64,000 nucleotides of DNA from Aminobacter carboxidus (lineage in GTDB: Bacteria; Pseudomonadota; Alphaproteobacteria; Rhizobiales; Rhizobiaceae): positions 1-64,000 of the forward strand of contig NZ_JACZEP010000003.1 in the NCBI RefSeq assembly GCF_014863355.1. Reading direction: 5' to 3'. The notes beneath the pieces are model-generated. The model ran no database searches. It was not told the DNA's origin and was given only the letters and a program-made list of their open reading frames with translations. This document shows, in pieces, positions 25,561 to 34,053 of this stretch. Both the position numbers and the translations under genes were made by a program. Position 1 is the stretch's first letter; every line of letters begins with the position of its first letter.

Positions 25561-27540
25561 ATGGAACGCTCGACGATCGTCAGAGTGCATGAAGGGCTGC
25601 ATGCCCGGCCCGCCACCCGCTTCGTCAAGCTCGCCAAGAGCTTCGAAAGCGAGGTCGAGATCATCAAGGACGGCAAGTCGGCCAGCGCCAAGAGTGCGGT
25701 CAAGCTGATGTTGCTCGCCGTCAAGGAAAACGACGAAGTCACTATCCGCACCAGGGGCGCCGACGAGATAGAGGCGGTGGAAGCACTGGTCGGCTATCTC
25801 GAGAACCCGCTCGCCGGGCTTGCCGAGGAGCAGGCACAGGCTGAGCCGGAAGCTGCCGCCGCCGCTGGCGTGACCCTCAAGGTCGAGCCGACCAAGTCGG
25901 CGGCATTCGAGGAAGAGGTATCAGGCGCATTGAAGGGCGTGGCCGCCAGCGAGGGCTATGCCGTAGGGGCCGCCTTCGCCCACTTCCCGCCCGAGATCAA
26001 GCCGGAGCGCCGCACGCTTTCGCTCGGCGACATCAAGGCTGAACTCGTCCGCTTCACTGATGCCGTCGAGGTCGTGCAGGCGCGCATGAACGCCTCGCTG
26101 GCATCGGACACGCTGTCGGCCAACGATCGCGGCATCATCGCCGCCCTGCGCGACATTGCCGCTGACGACGAACTGCGCGACGAGGTCGTCACTACAATCA
26201 ACACTGGCAGCGACGCCGTGACCTCGGTCATCGGTGCTGCCAGCAAGATTGCCGCTCAGTTCGGCCAGGTCGACGACCCCTATCTCAATGCGCGCGCCGA
26301 CGATGTCCAGGCGGTGGGCCGCCAGATCTGCCTGGCGCTGCTTGGCCAGGCCGACGTCAGCCTGGACGACATCCCTGAGGGTGCCATCCTGATCGCCGAG
26401 GACATCGGTGCCTGGGATCTCGCTCGTGCGCCGCTCAAGCGCATCGGCGGCATCGTCTGCGGTCATGGCGGGGCAACCTCGCACATCGCCATCATCGCCC
26501 GCGCCCACGGTATTCCGGCCGTACTCGGCATGGGCGCTCAGGTGCATGAGCTGGGCAAGGCGCGCGAAGTAGCCCTCGACGGTCATCGCGGCCACGTTGT
26601 CGCCAATCCCGAGGGCGCGGTGCTCGACCGCTTTCGTGCCCGCATCGACGAGGCCGCCCGTGAGCGCGAGGCGCTGAAGGCGTTCAAGGATACCACGCCG
26701 CACCGTGCCGACGGCACCGTCATCGAAGTGGCCGCCAATATCGGCTCGCTGGAGGAGATCGACGCCGCGCGTGATGCGGGCGCCATGGGCGTCGGCCTGT
26801 TTCGCACCGAGCTTCTGTTCATGCGCCACATGCACCTGCCGTCGGAAGACATGCAGGCCGAGACCTATGCAGCGCTGGCCAAGGCTTTCGCGCCTTATCC
26901 GGTCATCGTGCGCACCCTCGACATCGGTGGCGACAAGCCGATCTCCGGCATCGAGTTTCCTCAGGAGGAGAACCCGTTCCTCGGCTGGCGCGGCATCCGC
27001 ATGTGCCTCGACCGGCCCGACATCTTCAAGCCGCAGCTCCGGGCGCTGTTGCGCGCAGCCGTCCATGGCAACGTCAAGGTAATGCTGCCGATGGTCGCCG
27101 ACGTCGGCGAGGTGCGTGCCACGCGTGCCCTGATCGAAACCTGCAAGGCCGAGCTTGCGGTGGAGAAAATAGCCTTCGGCGAGTTCCAGCTTGGTGTCAT
27201 GATCGAGACCCCGGCGGCCGTTCTGATCGCGCCGGCGCTGGCCAGGGAAGTCGCCTTTTTCTCCATCGGCACCAATGACCTCACCCAGTACATCATGGCC
27301 GCCGACAGGCTCAATCCGACCGTTGCCAAGCTCAATGACGTCACCAATGTCGCCGTCATGTCGGCGATCGAAATGACGGCGAGGGCAGGGGTAGCGGCAG
27401 GGATCATGGTCGGCATGTGCGGCGAGGCGGCCGGCCGGCCTGACCTCATCCCCGAATTCCTGCGCATGGGCCTGACCGAACTGTCGATGAGTCCGGCCTC
27501 GATCCAGCGCGCCAAGAAACGGATCGCCGAGCTAAGCTGA
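25561..27540 (+). CDS. HPr-Enzyme I fusion (PEP-protein phosphotransferase) dedicated to the PTS operon
   Basis: A 659-residue fusion. Residues 1-86 are HPr with phosphorylatable H14 in GLHARPAT. After a short Ala/Glu linker, residues about 115-655 are Enzyme I, with the phospho-histidine H308 in GGATSHIAIIARAHGIPAVLG, the PEP-binding barrel (GVGLFRTELLFM, DIGGDKP) and the catalytic cysteine in GMCGEAAGRP. With EIIA, EIIBC and EIIC it makes a complete sugar PTS in one operon. Many alphaproteobacteria have only the regulatory nitrogen PTS, which would explain why the general components are encoded here. Confidence 0.93.
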   Translation: MERSTIVRVHEGLHARPATRFVKLAKSFESEVEIIKDGKSASAKSAVKLMLLAVKENDEVTIRTRGADEIEAVEALVGYLENPLAGLAEEQAQAEPEAAAAAGVTLKVEPTKSAAFEEEVSGALKGVAASEGYAVGAAFAHFPPEIKPERRTLSLGDIKAELVRFTDAVEVVQARMNASLASDTLSANDRGIIAALRDIAADDELRDEVVTTINTGSDAVTSVIGAASKIAAQFGQVDDPYLNARADDVQAVGRQICLALLGQADVSLDDIPEGAILIAEDIGAWDLARAPLKRIGGIVCGHGGATSHIAIIARAHGIPAVLGMGAQVHELGKAREVALDGHRGHVVANPEGAVLDRFRARIDEAAREREALKAFKDTTPHRADGTVIEVAANIGSLEEIDAARDAGAMGVGLFRTELLFMRHMHLPSEDMQAETYAALAKAFAPYPVIVRTLDIGGDKPISGIEFPQEENPFLGWRGIRMCLDRPDIFKPQLRALLRAAVHGNVKVMLPMVADVGEVRATRALIETCKAELAVEKIAFGEFQLGVMIETPAAVLIAPALAREVAFFSIGTNDLTQYIMAADRLNPTVAKLNDVTNVAVMSAIEMTARAGVAAGIMVGMCGEAAGRPDLIPEFLRMGLTELSMSPASIQRAKKRIAELS

Positions 27541-27558
27541 TGCCGGATTGGCGCGGTG

Positions 27559-28326
27559 TTACGGCAGATGCGCCAGCAGCACCTGGAAGATCGCGCCAAG
27601 CTCCTTGACGGGATCGGCACTGGCGAGCGCAATTGTGATGCGCTCGCGGCGGGCGTCCACCGCCATCTCAGCGGCCTCCAGCAGGTCGGCGTCGCTCATG
27701 CCCGACGGCGACAGGGTGAGGATGGCTGCGGCGAGCAACATCGGCGCAAGCGGTACGAGCCCCGCGGCGGCATCCGTTGCCTCGTTGCCGGACTGGCTGA
27801 CGAGCAATTCGACAAGCGTTGCAGCGGCAACGATGGCGACAGCTTCGAGCCTGCTTTCCGCGCTCGCCTCATGCATGGCCGTGAGCAGCTCGCCATGCTT
27901 CTTGCGGATGGCGAGATGCGCCTGGCTGAAACCTGCCTCATGCAGCGGCATCCGGTTGCCGCCGTCTTGACGTGGCGAAGTCTTGAACGCGGCATAAAGG
28001 TCGCGGCGGAACAACCTTTCGCCCTCGACCGAGCGTCCGGTGGCGAAGTAGGTGTCGAAGCCATGCAGCTTTGCGCCGTCGCCCGCGCGTATGATCGGCA
28101 GCAGCGTGCGCGACACTGTTTCGGCGGCGCTCAGCGTGTCATCGACCACGCTGGCCGCGCGGCCAAGCAGGCGCTCGATCTCGGCGGGCGGGGCAAACGG
28201 CTCGGCCATCTGCGGCCGGCGCGGTCCGCCTGGATTGTCGTGCCGGCTGGAGCGAACGAAATGGCGCACGTCGCGGAGACGATCCTTGATGTTGACGACA
28301 ACATCTTCCGAAAGACTTCTCAGCAT
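27559..28326 (-). CDS. Conserved protein of unknown function between PTS and SorC genes
   Basis: A 255-residue, mostly helical, alanine-rich protein. No domain, signal peptide or clear membrane segment is recognised, although one Ala/Leu-rich stretch (LVPLAPMLLAAAILTLSP) is hydrophobic. The start at 28326 follows AAGGGA at good spacing; the frame is open to 28410. It converges on the PTS HPr-EI gene and is divergent from the SorC gene at 28488. Its function is unknown. Confidence 0.6.
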   Translation of the reverse strand: MLRSLSEDVVVNIKDRLRDVRHFVRSSRHDNPGGPRRPQMAEPFAPPAEIERLLGRAASVVDDTLSAAETVSRTLLPIIRAGDGAKLHGFDTYFATGRSVEGERLFRRDLYAAFKTSPRQDGGNRMPLHEAGFSQAHLAIRKKHGELLTAMHEASAESRLEAVAIVAAATLVELLVSQSGNEATDAAAGLVPLAPMLLAAAILTLSPSGMSDADLLEAAEMAVDARRERITIALASADPVKELGAIFQVLLAHLP

Positions 28327-28487
28327 CTTGCGCATTCCCTTGATATCGCTGTGGCCGCGGGACGAAACCGCAGGCTCGGGCATTGCAGCACTGTTTTGCA
28401 CGGTGCGCAATTCAATCGCGACACCTCGCCGCTTGACCTTGCCGCGGTTCCTTGAAAAGTGATGTAAACTGAAACGGGGGGAGTGGC

Positions 28488-29501
28488 GTGAGCAAAGGTG
28501 TCAAAGGGTCGGGTGGAAAATCGCGTGCCGCCGAGACACCTCAGGATGTCGAGAGTTCCCCTACCGACAGCCGGGCCGACAGGCTTCGTGTTCGCGCCGC
28601 CTGGATGTATTTCATCGAGCAGATGACGCAGAACGACATTGCCGAGGTTCTCGGCGTCGGCCGCGTCACCGTCGTGCGTATGCTCGCCGAGGCGCGCCTG
28701 CGCAACGAGGTCAAGATCGCCATTGAAAGCGATCTGTCCGACATCGTGCGCCAGGAACGCGCCTTGGAGCAGAAGTTCGGCGTGCAGCGGGCGATCGTCG
28801 CGCCGCTTTCCGGGGAGGGCTCGGATCCGATCCCGACCATCGGTGCGGCAACCGGCGCCTACCTTTCCGAGGCGATGAAGTCGGGCATGTCCGTGGGCGT
28901 CGGCTGGGGCCGCACGCTCACCGGCACCTTGCCTTTCGTCAGCGGCAAGCCACTTAGCGATTTCCGCGTCATCTCCCTGCTTGGCGGCGTCGGCGTCGCC
29001 CGCCGCACCAATCCGGCCGAATTCGCCTGGCGATTTGCCCAGGCCTTCCAGGGCGATGGCTACCTCATTCCGGCACCTGCCGTCGTCGACAGCGTCGAGA
29101 CCAAGCGTGCGTTGATCGAGCGCTGCGGCTTGTCCGAAGTCTTCGCATTGGCCGACAAGCTCGATGCCGTGCTGGTCAGCGTCGGCGACATCGCCTCGGC
29201 CTCGACCTTCTATCGCGGTGGCTTCCTGACCGAGGCCGAGCGCGAGAAGCTCGCGGCAAAAGGCGCTGTCGGCGATCTTTTGTTCCACTTCTTCGACCGT
29301 GAGGGCAACCTCGTCGACCATCCCATCAATGAACTCGGCATGTCGGTCGATGTCGACCGCATCCGCCGTGCGCCACTGCGCATCCTGACATCAGGCGGTG
29401 CAGACAAGATCGACGCGCTGCTGGGCGCCATGAAGCTGGTCAAGCCGACGGTGCTGATCACCGACGAACACAGCGCAAGGCGGATGATCGAAGCGCCCTG
29501 A
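28488..29501 (+). CDS. SorC-family sugar-binding transcriptional regulator 1
   Basis: A 337-residue protein. Residues about 28-65 contain the helix-turn-helix (QNDIAEVLGVGRVTVVRMLAEA), and the rest is the phosphosugar-binding domain related to glucosamine-6-phosphate deaminase (VGVGWGRTLTGTLPF, the GGFLTEAE segment). It opens with GTG at 28488 behind GGGGGGAG. SorC proteins usually respond to a phosphorylated sugar made by the pathway they control. Its place at the end of the PTS region makes it a candidate reader of the ACARATGWTC half-sites at 10188, 22672 and 31120. Confidence 0.9.
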   Translation: MSKGVKGSGGKSRAAETPQDVESSPTDSRADRLRVRAAWMYFIEQMTQNDIAEVLGVGRVTVVRMLAEARLRNEVKIAIESDLSDIVRQERALEQKFGVQRAIVAPLSGEGSDPIPTIGAATGAYLSEAMKSGMSVGVGWGRTLTGTLPFVSGKPLSDFRVISLLGGVGVARRTNPAEFAWRFAQAFQGDGYLIPAPAVVDSVETKRALIERCGLSEVFALADKLDAVLVSVGDIASASTFYRGGFLTEAEREKLAAKGAVGDLLFHFFDREGNLVDHPINELGMSVDVDRIRRAPLRILTSGGADKIDALLGAMKLVKPTVLITDEHSARRMIEAP

Positions 29502-29615
29502 GCGACAAAACGCCTGAAGTGCTTGTCATAGCCGGGCACTGCCTGCATGATCGCGGATACCAGCTTGGCCGACCAGCCGCAACAGAACCGATAGCTTGCC
29601 ACCTTTGGAGGTCCC

Positions 29616-29984
29616 ATGCCTGATTTCAACCCGGAGAATGTCCGCTCCCTGGTCAGCAAGGTCATGAGGGCGTCTCCTTCCGATGTCAGGCTCATCGCGC
29701 AGCGCCTGCACGATCATGCAGTCGAAGAGCGCATGTCGCCCGAGGCGGCAAGGGCCTTCGTCGCTGAACTCGGCTATGACAGCCTCGAAGCCTTCTGCGC
29801 CGATATCGGCCTTCCCGGCCATATCGCGGAGCGTTGGGGCCGGTTCGGCGTTTCTGGCGAAATGCGCCAGGTCTTTACCCTGCTCGCCGGGCAGCGCCGG
29901 AAGATGGCCGAGGCCATCGCCGAATTCGAGGCGATGACGCATGTCGGCATCGAGGATTTTCTGCGTGAAAGAGGGCTGCTATAG
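29616..29984 (+). CDS. Small conserved protein of unknown function
   Basis: A 122-residue, acidic-helical soluble protein starting MPDFNPENVRSLVSKVMRA. TTGGAGG precedes the ATG. No domain is recognised; the composition and length recall short uncharacterised rhizobial proteins. It lies between the two SorC genes and is oriented with the first. The gap 29502-29615 before it shows nothing else. Confidence 0.65.
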   Translation: MPDFNPENVRSLVSKVMRASPSDVRLIAQRLHDHAVEERMSPEAARAFVAELGYDSLEAFCADIGLPGHIAERWGRFGVSGEMRQVFTLLAGQRRKMAEAIAEFEAMTHVGIEDFLRERGLL

Positions 29985-30001
29985 GCTGCTGCCCGCAGTC
30001 T

Positions 30002-30976
30002 CTAAGGCAGCTGGGTCAGCGCCGCGGCGCTGTCGCTGTCGGTGATCAGCACGTTGGCGTTGACGGCGGCCAGTGCTGCGCGAATGGCCGGAATCTTGCG
30101 CTTGCCGCCAGCCGCCAGCACCAGGTTCGGCACCGCACTGACGGCTTCCAGGTCGACTGCCATGACCCGGTCATTGACCTCGTGCTCGACCATCCTGCCC
30201 TCGGCGTCGATGAAATAGCACAGCATGTTGGCGACCGCGCCCTTGGCCTTGAGCGGGGCGACGAAGCTCTGCGGCACGATGCCATGACGGAAGATCGTGG
30301 CGTTGGCCGACATCTCGCCGACGGTCAGCAAGGCGACGTCGGCTTTTGCGGCGCGCTTGCGCACATCCAGCAGCTCGGGCTGGGCCCACAGCAGGTCGCG
30401 CAGTTCGCGGCTGTGGGCGATGACAGGCGCGGTGATCTGGTAGCTGTCGACGTCGAAGGCCTCTGCCACCTTGGCCGCCACCGTCGATGGGTTGATCCAT
30501 TGCGAATGCGGCAGGCTCCCGACGAGGCCAACGACGCTCGCACCCTTGAGGTGCCTGCGGCTGAGGAAGGCGATGCTGGAATGCAGCGTAGCCCCGCCAC
30601 CGATGGCCAGCGTCATGCCGTCCTGCATCTGCTGGTCGAGATAAAGCGCCACCGAATGACCGATCGCCCGCTCCAGATGTTCGTCGGCCGAGGGTGTCGG
30701 CACGACGATGGCGGCATCGAGCTTCCATCGCTTTTCGAGCGCGCGCTCGAGTTCCACCTGCCTGGTGGTCTGGGCGTTGATCGTCGTCACCACCACGCCG
30801 TCGGCCGTGCAGGCGGCAAGCGTACGCATCACCTTGACCCGGCTCACCTTCAACTTGTCGGCGATCTGTTCCTGGGTCAGGCCCTCGACGTAGTAGAGCC
30901 ATGCCGTTTTCACAGCGAGGTCGGACGACACCATGGCGGCACCTGGTTCGACAGGCATTTCCTGCTTCATACGCAT
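30002..30976 (-). CDS. SorC-family sugar-binding transcriptional regulator 2
   Basis: A 324-residue SorC protein with helix-turn-helix at about 33-58 (TQEQIADKLKVSRVKVMRTL) and the C-terminal sugar-phosphate-binding domain (AIGGGATLHSSIAFL). It is clearly a paralogue of the 28488 product in layout but differs along most of its length. It is divergent from the AfuA-type transporter operon, with site C between. It may repress that operon, its own gene, or sense a different phosphate ester from its paralogue. Confidence 0.9.
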   Translation of the reverse strand: MRMKQEMPVEPGAAMVSSDLAVKTAWLYYVEGLTQEQIADKLKVSRVKVMRTLAACTADGVVVTTINAQTTRQVELERALEKRWKLDAAIVVPTPSADEHLERAIGHSVALYLDQQMQDGMTLAIGGGATLHSSIAFLSRRHLKGASVVGLVGSLPHSQWINPSTVAAKVAEAFDVDSYQITAPVIAHSRELRDLLWAQPELLDVRKRAAKADVALLTVGEMSANATIFRHGIVPQSFVAPLKAKGAVANMLCYFIDAEGRMVEHEVNDRVMAVDLEAVSAVPNLVLAAGGKRKIPAIRAALAAVNANVLITDSDSAAALTQLP

Positions 30977-31096
30977 CCTGTCCGCTCTCCCCTCGACGCC
31001 AAACGATTCTGGAGAATGGCGTTTCTGCAGCCTTGTGCAAGGGCCTCAGGCCAGTCCGAAGGTGGCTTTTCACATCCGAAATTTCGCAATGCAGCA

Positions 31097-31130
31097 TGTT
31101 CATTTGTATTTGACATGCAACAAATGATCA
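31097..31130. promoter_or_regulatory. Site C: candidate SorC operator and promoter of the AfuA-type transporter operon
   Basis: TGTTCATTTGT (31097-31107) and ACAAATGATCA (31120-31130) match as an inverted repeat at 10 of 11 positions with a 12-base gap. TTGACA (31110-31115) lies in the gap and TATCAT (31131-31136) follows after 15 bases, so a bound protein would cover the promoter. Arm length and gap equal those of site A at 10165-10198. The best-formed of the three sites. Confidence 0.65.
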
Positions 31131-31242
31131 TATCATAAATGTGTCAGCGTTCTGTCACCCAAGTGTCAAACGCGCTGTGTAGGGAGGTCGTGGCACGCGG
31201 ATCTGAAGCCGACTTGCCATGTGTGACACAACAGGAGGTTTC

Positions 31243-32229
31243 ATGAAAACGACATTCGCCAGGCTGGCCGTAAGCCAGCTCGCCCTGGCCGTGGCGCTAT
31301 TTGCCGGTGCTGCCAGCGCGGAGACGCTGACCCTTTACACGTCGCAGCCGGAAGCCGACGCGACCAAGACCGTCGAGGCATTCAAGAAGGTGCGCCCCGA
31401 CGTCGACGTGCAAGTCTACCGCTCGGGCACCAGCGACATCCTTGCCAAACTCGCCGCCGAGTTTGCCGCCAATAGCCCGCAGCCCGACGTGCTGCTGATC
31501 GCCGATGCCGTCAGCATGGAACTGCTCAAGAAGGACTCCCGGCTGATGGCCTATCCCGAGGCCAAGCTCGATGGCTTCTCGGCCGACGCCTATGATGCCG
31601 ACAAGACCTATTTCGGCTCCAAGCTGATCACGACAGGCATTGCCTACAACACCGCCGCCGCCGAAAAGCCCGAGCATTGGGCTGATCTGGCGAAGCCTGC
31701 CTATGCCGACGGCCTCGTCATGCCGAGCCCGCTTTACTCCGGTGCCGCTGCCTACCTGCTTTCCGGCTTCACCGGCAATGCCGACTATGGCTGGGACTAT
31801 TTCGACAAGCTGAAGGCCAACAACACCATCTCGGTTCGCGGCAACGGTGCCGTGCTGAAGTCGGTGGCTAGCGGCGAGAAGCCCTACGGTATCCTGGTCG
31901 ACTTCATGGCGATGAACGCCAAGGCCAAGGGGTCGCCGGTCGAGTTCGTCTTCCCGTCCGAGGGCGTACCCGCGGTGACCGAGCCGGTGGCCATCCTTTC
32001 GACGGCAAAGAACGTCGCTGGTGCGAAGCAGTTCGTCGACTTCATTCTCTCCGATGACGGCCAGAAGCTCGCACTGGAGCAGGGGTACCTGCCGGCCAAG
32101 CCGTCCGTCGGACGGCCCGCCTGGCTGCCCGAAGGTGTCGAGGTCAAGGTCATGAACTTCGACGTCAAGGCGATCGTCGAGAAGATCGAAGCTGACAAGG
32201 CCAAGTTCTCCGGCCTGTTCGGCGGCTGA
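31243..32229 (+). CDS. ABC transporter substrate-binding protein (AfuA/PhnS/iron type)
   Basis: A 328-residue binding protein with a signal peptide (about 1-26, ending SAETLT). The opening TLTLYTSQPEADATKTVEAF and the LPAKPSV region near the end place it with the FbpA/AfuA/2-aminoethylphosphonate-binding group. It lacks the paired tyrosines typical of true ferric binding proteins as far as I can judge by eye. Members of this group are known to bind hexose phosphates (AfuA) or phosphonates. CAGGAGG gives the ATG at 31243. Downstream phosphate-ester hydrolases support a phosphorylated ligand. Confidence 0.85.
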   Translation: MKTTFARLAVSQLALAVALFAGAASAETLTLYTSQPEADATKTVEAFKKVRPDVDVQVYRSGTSDILAKLAAEFAANSPQPDVLLIADAVSMELLKKDSRLMAYPEAKLDGFSADAYDADKTYFGSKLITTGIAYNTAAAEKPEHWADLAKPAYADGLVMPSPLYSGAAAYLLSGFTGNADYGWDYFDKLKANNTISVRGNGAVLKSVASGEKPYGILVDFMAMNAKAKGSPVEFVFPSEGVPAVTEPVAILSTAKNVAGAKQFVDFILSDDGQKLALEQGYLPAKPSVGRPAWLPEGVEVKVMNFDVKAIVEKIEADKAKFSGLFGG

Positions 32230-32234
32230 TTGCC

Positions 32235-32264
32235 AGCCCGGAAGGCCTATTGGCCTTCCGGGCT
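32235..32264 (+). other. Intercistronic hairpin after the AfuA-type binding protein gene
   Basis: AGCCCGGAAGGCC (32235-32247) and GGCCTTCCGGGCT (32252-32264) form a perfect 13-base stem with a TATT loop. No T-tract follows. It probably stabilises the upstream message or attenuates read-through so that binding protein exceeds the permease. Confidence 0.6.
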
Positions 32265-32349
32265 CCTACTTCAGATTTGAACTGGCCGATATGCCAGTAT
32301 CGCGCGGCACCTTCTGAGCGAGAGCCGCCCTGTTTTCCGGAACCGAAAA

Positions 32350-34053
32350 ATGTCTGTCAGGCTGAATCAGGGTCGCGGCCAGGAATGGGCCATGACGGTG
32401 GTGGTCGCCGCACTCATCGTGCTGCTGTCGATCCTGCCAATGCTGCGCCTGATCCAGGAGATCTTTGCGCCGGGCGGCACCTTGTCCACCGCAGCGATCA
32501 GCTCAGGCTTGACCAACACGACGACCTGGGTCGCCACGGGCAATACGCTCGTTGTCGGTTTCTTCGGCACCGCGCTCGCCGTGATCCTCGGCACGTCGGT
32601 CGCGCTGCTTGTGACCCTCACCGACGTGCGCGGCCGCAGCGCCTTCGTGCTCTGCTACGTCATGCCGCTGATGATCGCGCCGCAGGTGACCGCACTTGCC
32701 TGGCTGCAACTGTTCGGACCGGCAAGCCCGCTGCTCAAGATGCTGGGTATCGCGCCGCCGCTCGGCAGCCGCAATCCGCTCTATTCGCCCGAGGGCATCA
32801 TCCTGCTGCTCGGCGTGCAATATGGGCCGCTGGTCTTCCTGCTCGTGCGCGCCGGCTTGAGGAAGCTGCCGCGTGAACTGGTCGAAGCGGCTCGCGCCAG
32901 TGGCGCTGGATGGTTCACTGTGCTGCGCACCATCGTCTTGCCGTTGATGACCCCGTCGGTCGTTGCCGCGGCCGCGCTCGCCTTTGTCTCCTGCGTCGGC
33001 AATTTCGGCATTCCTGCCTTCCTCGGCATTCCCGCCAACTATCTCGTGCTGCCGACGCTGATCTACCAGAGGCTCGCCGGCGGCGGCCCTGCCGTGCTCG
33101 GTGACGCGGCTTTCCTGTCAGTGCTGATCGGCCTGATCGCCATGGCGGGCATCCTTGCCCAGGAAATGATGAGCCGGCGCCGCGACTACCGCATCAGTTC
33201 GACGTCGCTCGCCGCCGAGCCCTACGAACTCGGCAAATGGCGGGTGCCGGTGCAGGTCATGATGTGGTGCCTGATCGTACTGATCCTGATCCTGCCGCTG
33301 TTCGGCTTGTTGCTCAGTTCGCTGGTGCCCGGCTACGGCATTCCGCTCAACGCTGCCACTGCCACGCTCGACAACTACCGCTTTGTGCTGTTCGAATATG
33401 GCGCGGCCCGGCGGGCCTTCCTCAACAGCTTCGTGTTGTCCTTTTCAGCCGCGGCCTTCGCCGTGCTGGTCGCGATCCCTGTCGCCTATCTCGTCGCCTG
33501 GAGCGGCAAGAAGTGGGTCAAGTACCTGAACCTCGCGGTCGAGCTGCCCTACGCCCTGCCGGGCGTGGTGCTGGCGATCGCGTCGCTGCTGATGTTCCTC
33601 AAGCCGATCCCGTTCACCGGCGTCCAGATCTACAACACCGTCTGGATCATTCTCTACGCCTATCTCGCCCGTTTCCTGGTGCTGGCGTTGCGGCCGACGA
33701 TCGCTGGCTACCACCAGATCGACAGAGCGCTCGAAGAAGCGGCGCGGGTCGCCGGAGCGAGCCTGTTCACCCGCATGCGCACCATCATCTTTCCCCTCGT
33801 CGCCCCGGCAGCACTTGCCGGCGGACTGCTCATCTTCATGACAGCGCTCAGCGAGCTCACGGTTTCGGCGCTGCTGTGGTCGTCCGGTTCCGAGACCATT
33901 GGCGTCTTGATGTTTTCCTTCGAGCAAGGCGGCGATTCCAACTACGCGTCGGCAATTTCGGCGATCACCGTGACGATAACCTTCGTCCTGATGCTGCTGG
34001 CAAACCAGCTTGCCGCCCACCTACCCAGCGGAGTGCTCCCATGGCGGGACTGA
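32350..34053 (+). CDS. Fused double ABC permease (FbpB/AfuB type)
   Basis: A 567-residue inner-membrane protein with two homologous permease halves of about six membrane segments each. EAA-type loops are visible at VEAARASGAGWFTVLRTIVLP and LEEAARVAGASLFTRMRTIIFP. This fused layout is usual for FbpB/AfuB transporters. It overlaps the ATPase gene by 13 bases. Confidence 0.92.
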   Translation: MSVRLNQGRGQEWAMTVVVAALIVLLSILPMLRLIQEIFAPGGTLSTAAISSGLTNTTTWVATGNTLVVGFFGTALAVILGTSVALLVTLTDVRGRSAFVLCYVMPLMIAPQVTALAWLQLFGPASPLLKMLGIAPPLGSRNPLYSPEGIILLLGVQYGPLVFLLVRAGLRKLPRELVEAARASGAGWFTVLRTIVLPLMTPSVVAAAALAFVSCVGNFGIPAFLGIPANYLVLPTLIYQRLAGGGPAVLGDAAFLSVLIGLIAMAGILAQEMMSRRRDYRISSTSLAAEPYELGKWRVPVQVMMWCLIVLILILPLFGLLLSSLVPGYGIPLNAATATLDNYRFVLFEYGAARRAFLNSFVLSFSAAAFAVLVAIPVAYLVAWSGKKWVKYLNLAVELPYALPGVVLAIASLLMFLKPIPFTGVQIYNTVWIILYAYLARFLVLALRPTIAGYHQIDRALEEAARVAGASLFTRMRTIIFPLVAPAALAGGLLIFMTALSELTVSALLWSSGSETIGVLMFSFEQGGDSNYASAISAITVTITFVLMLLANQLAAHLPSGVLPWRD

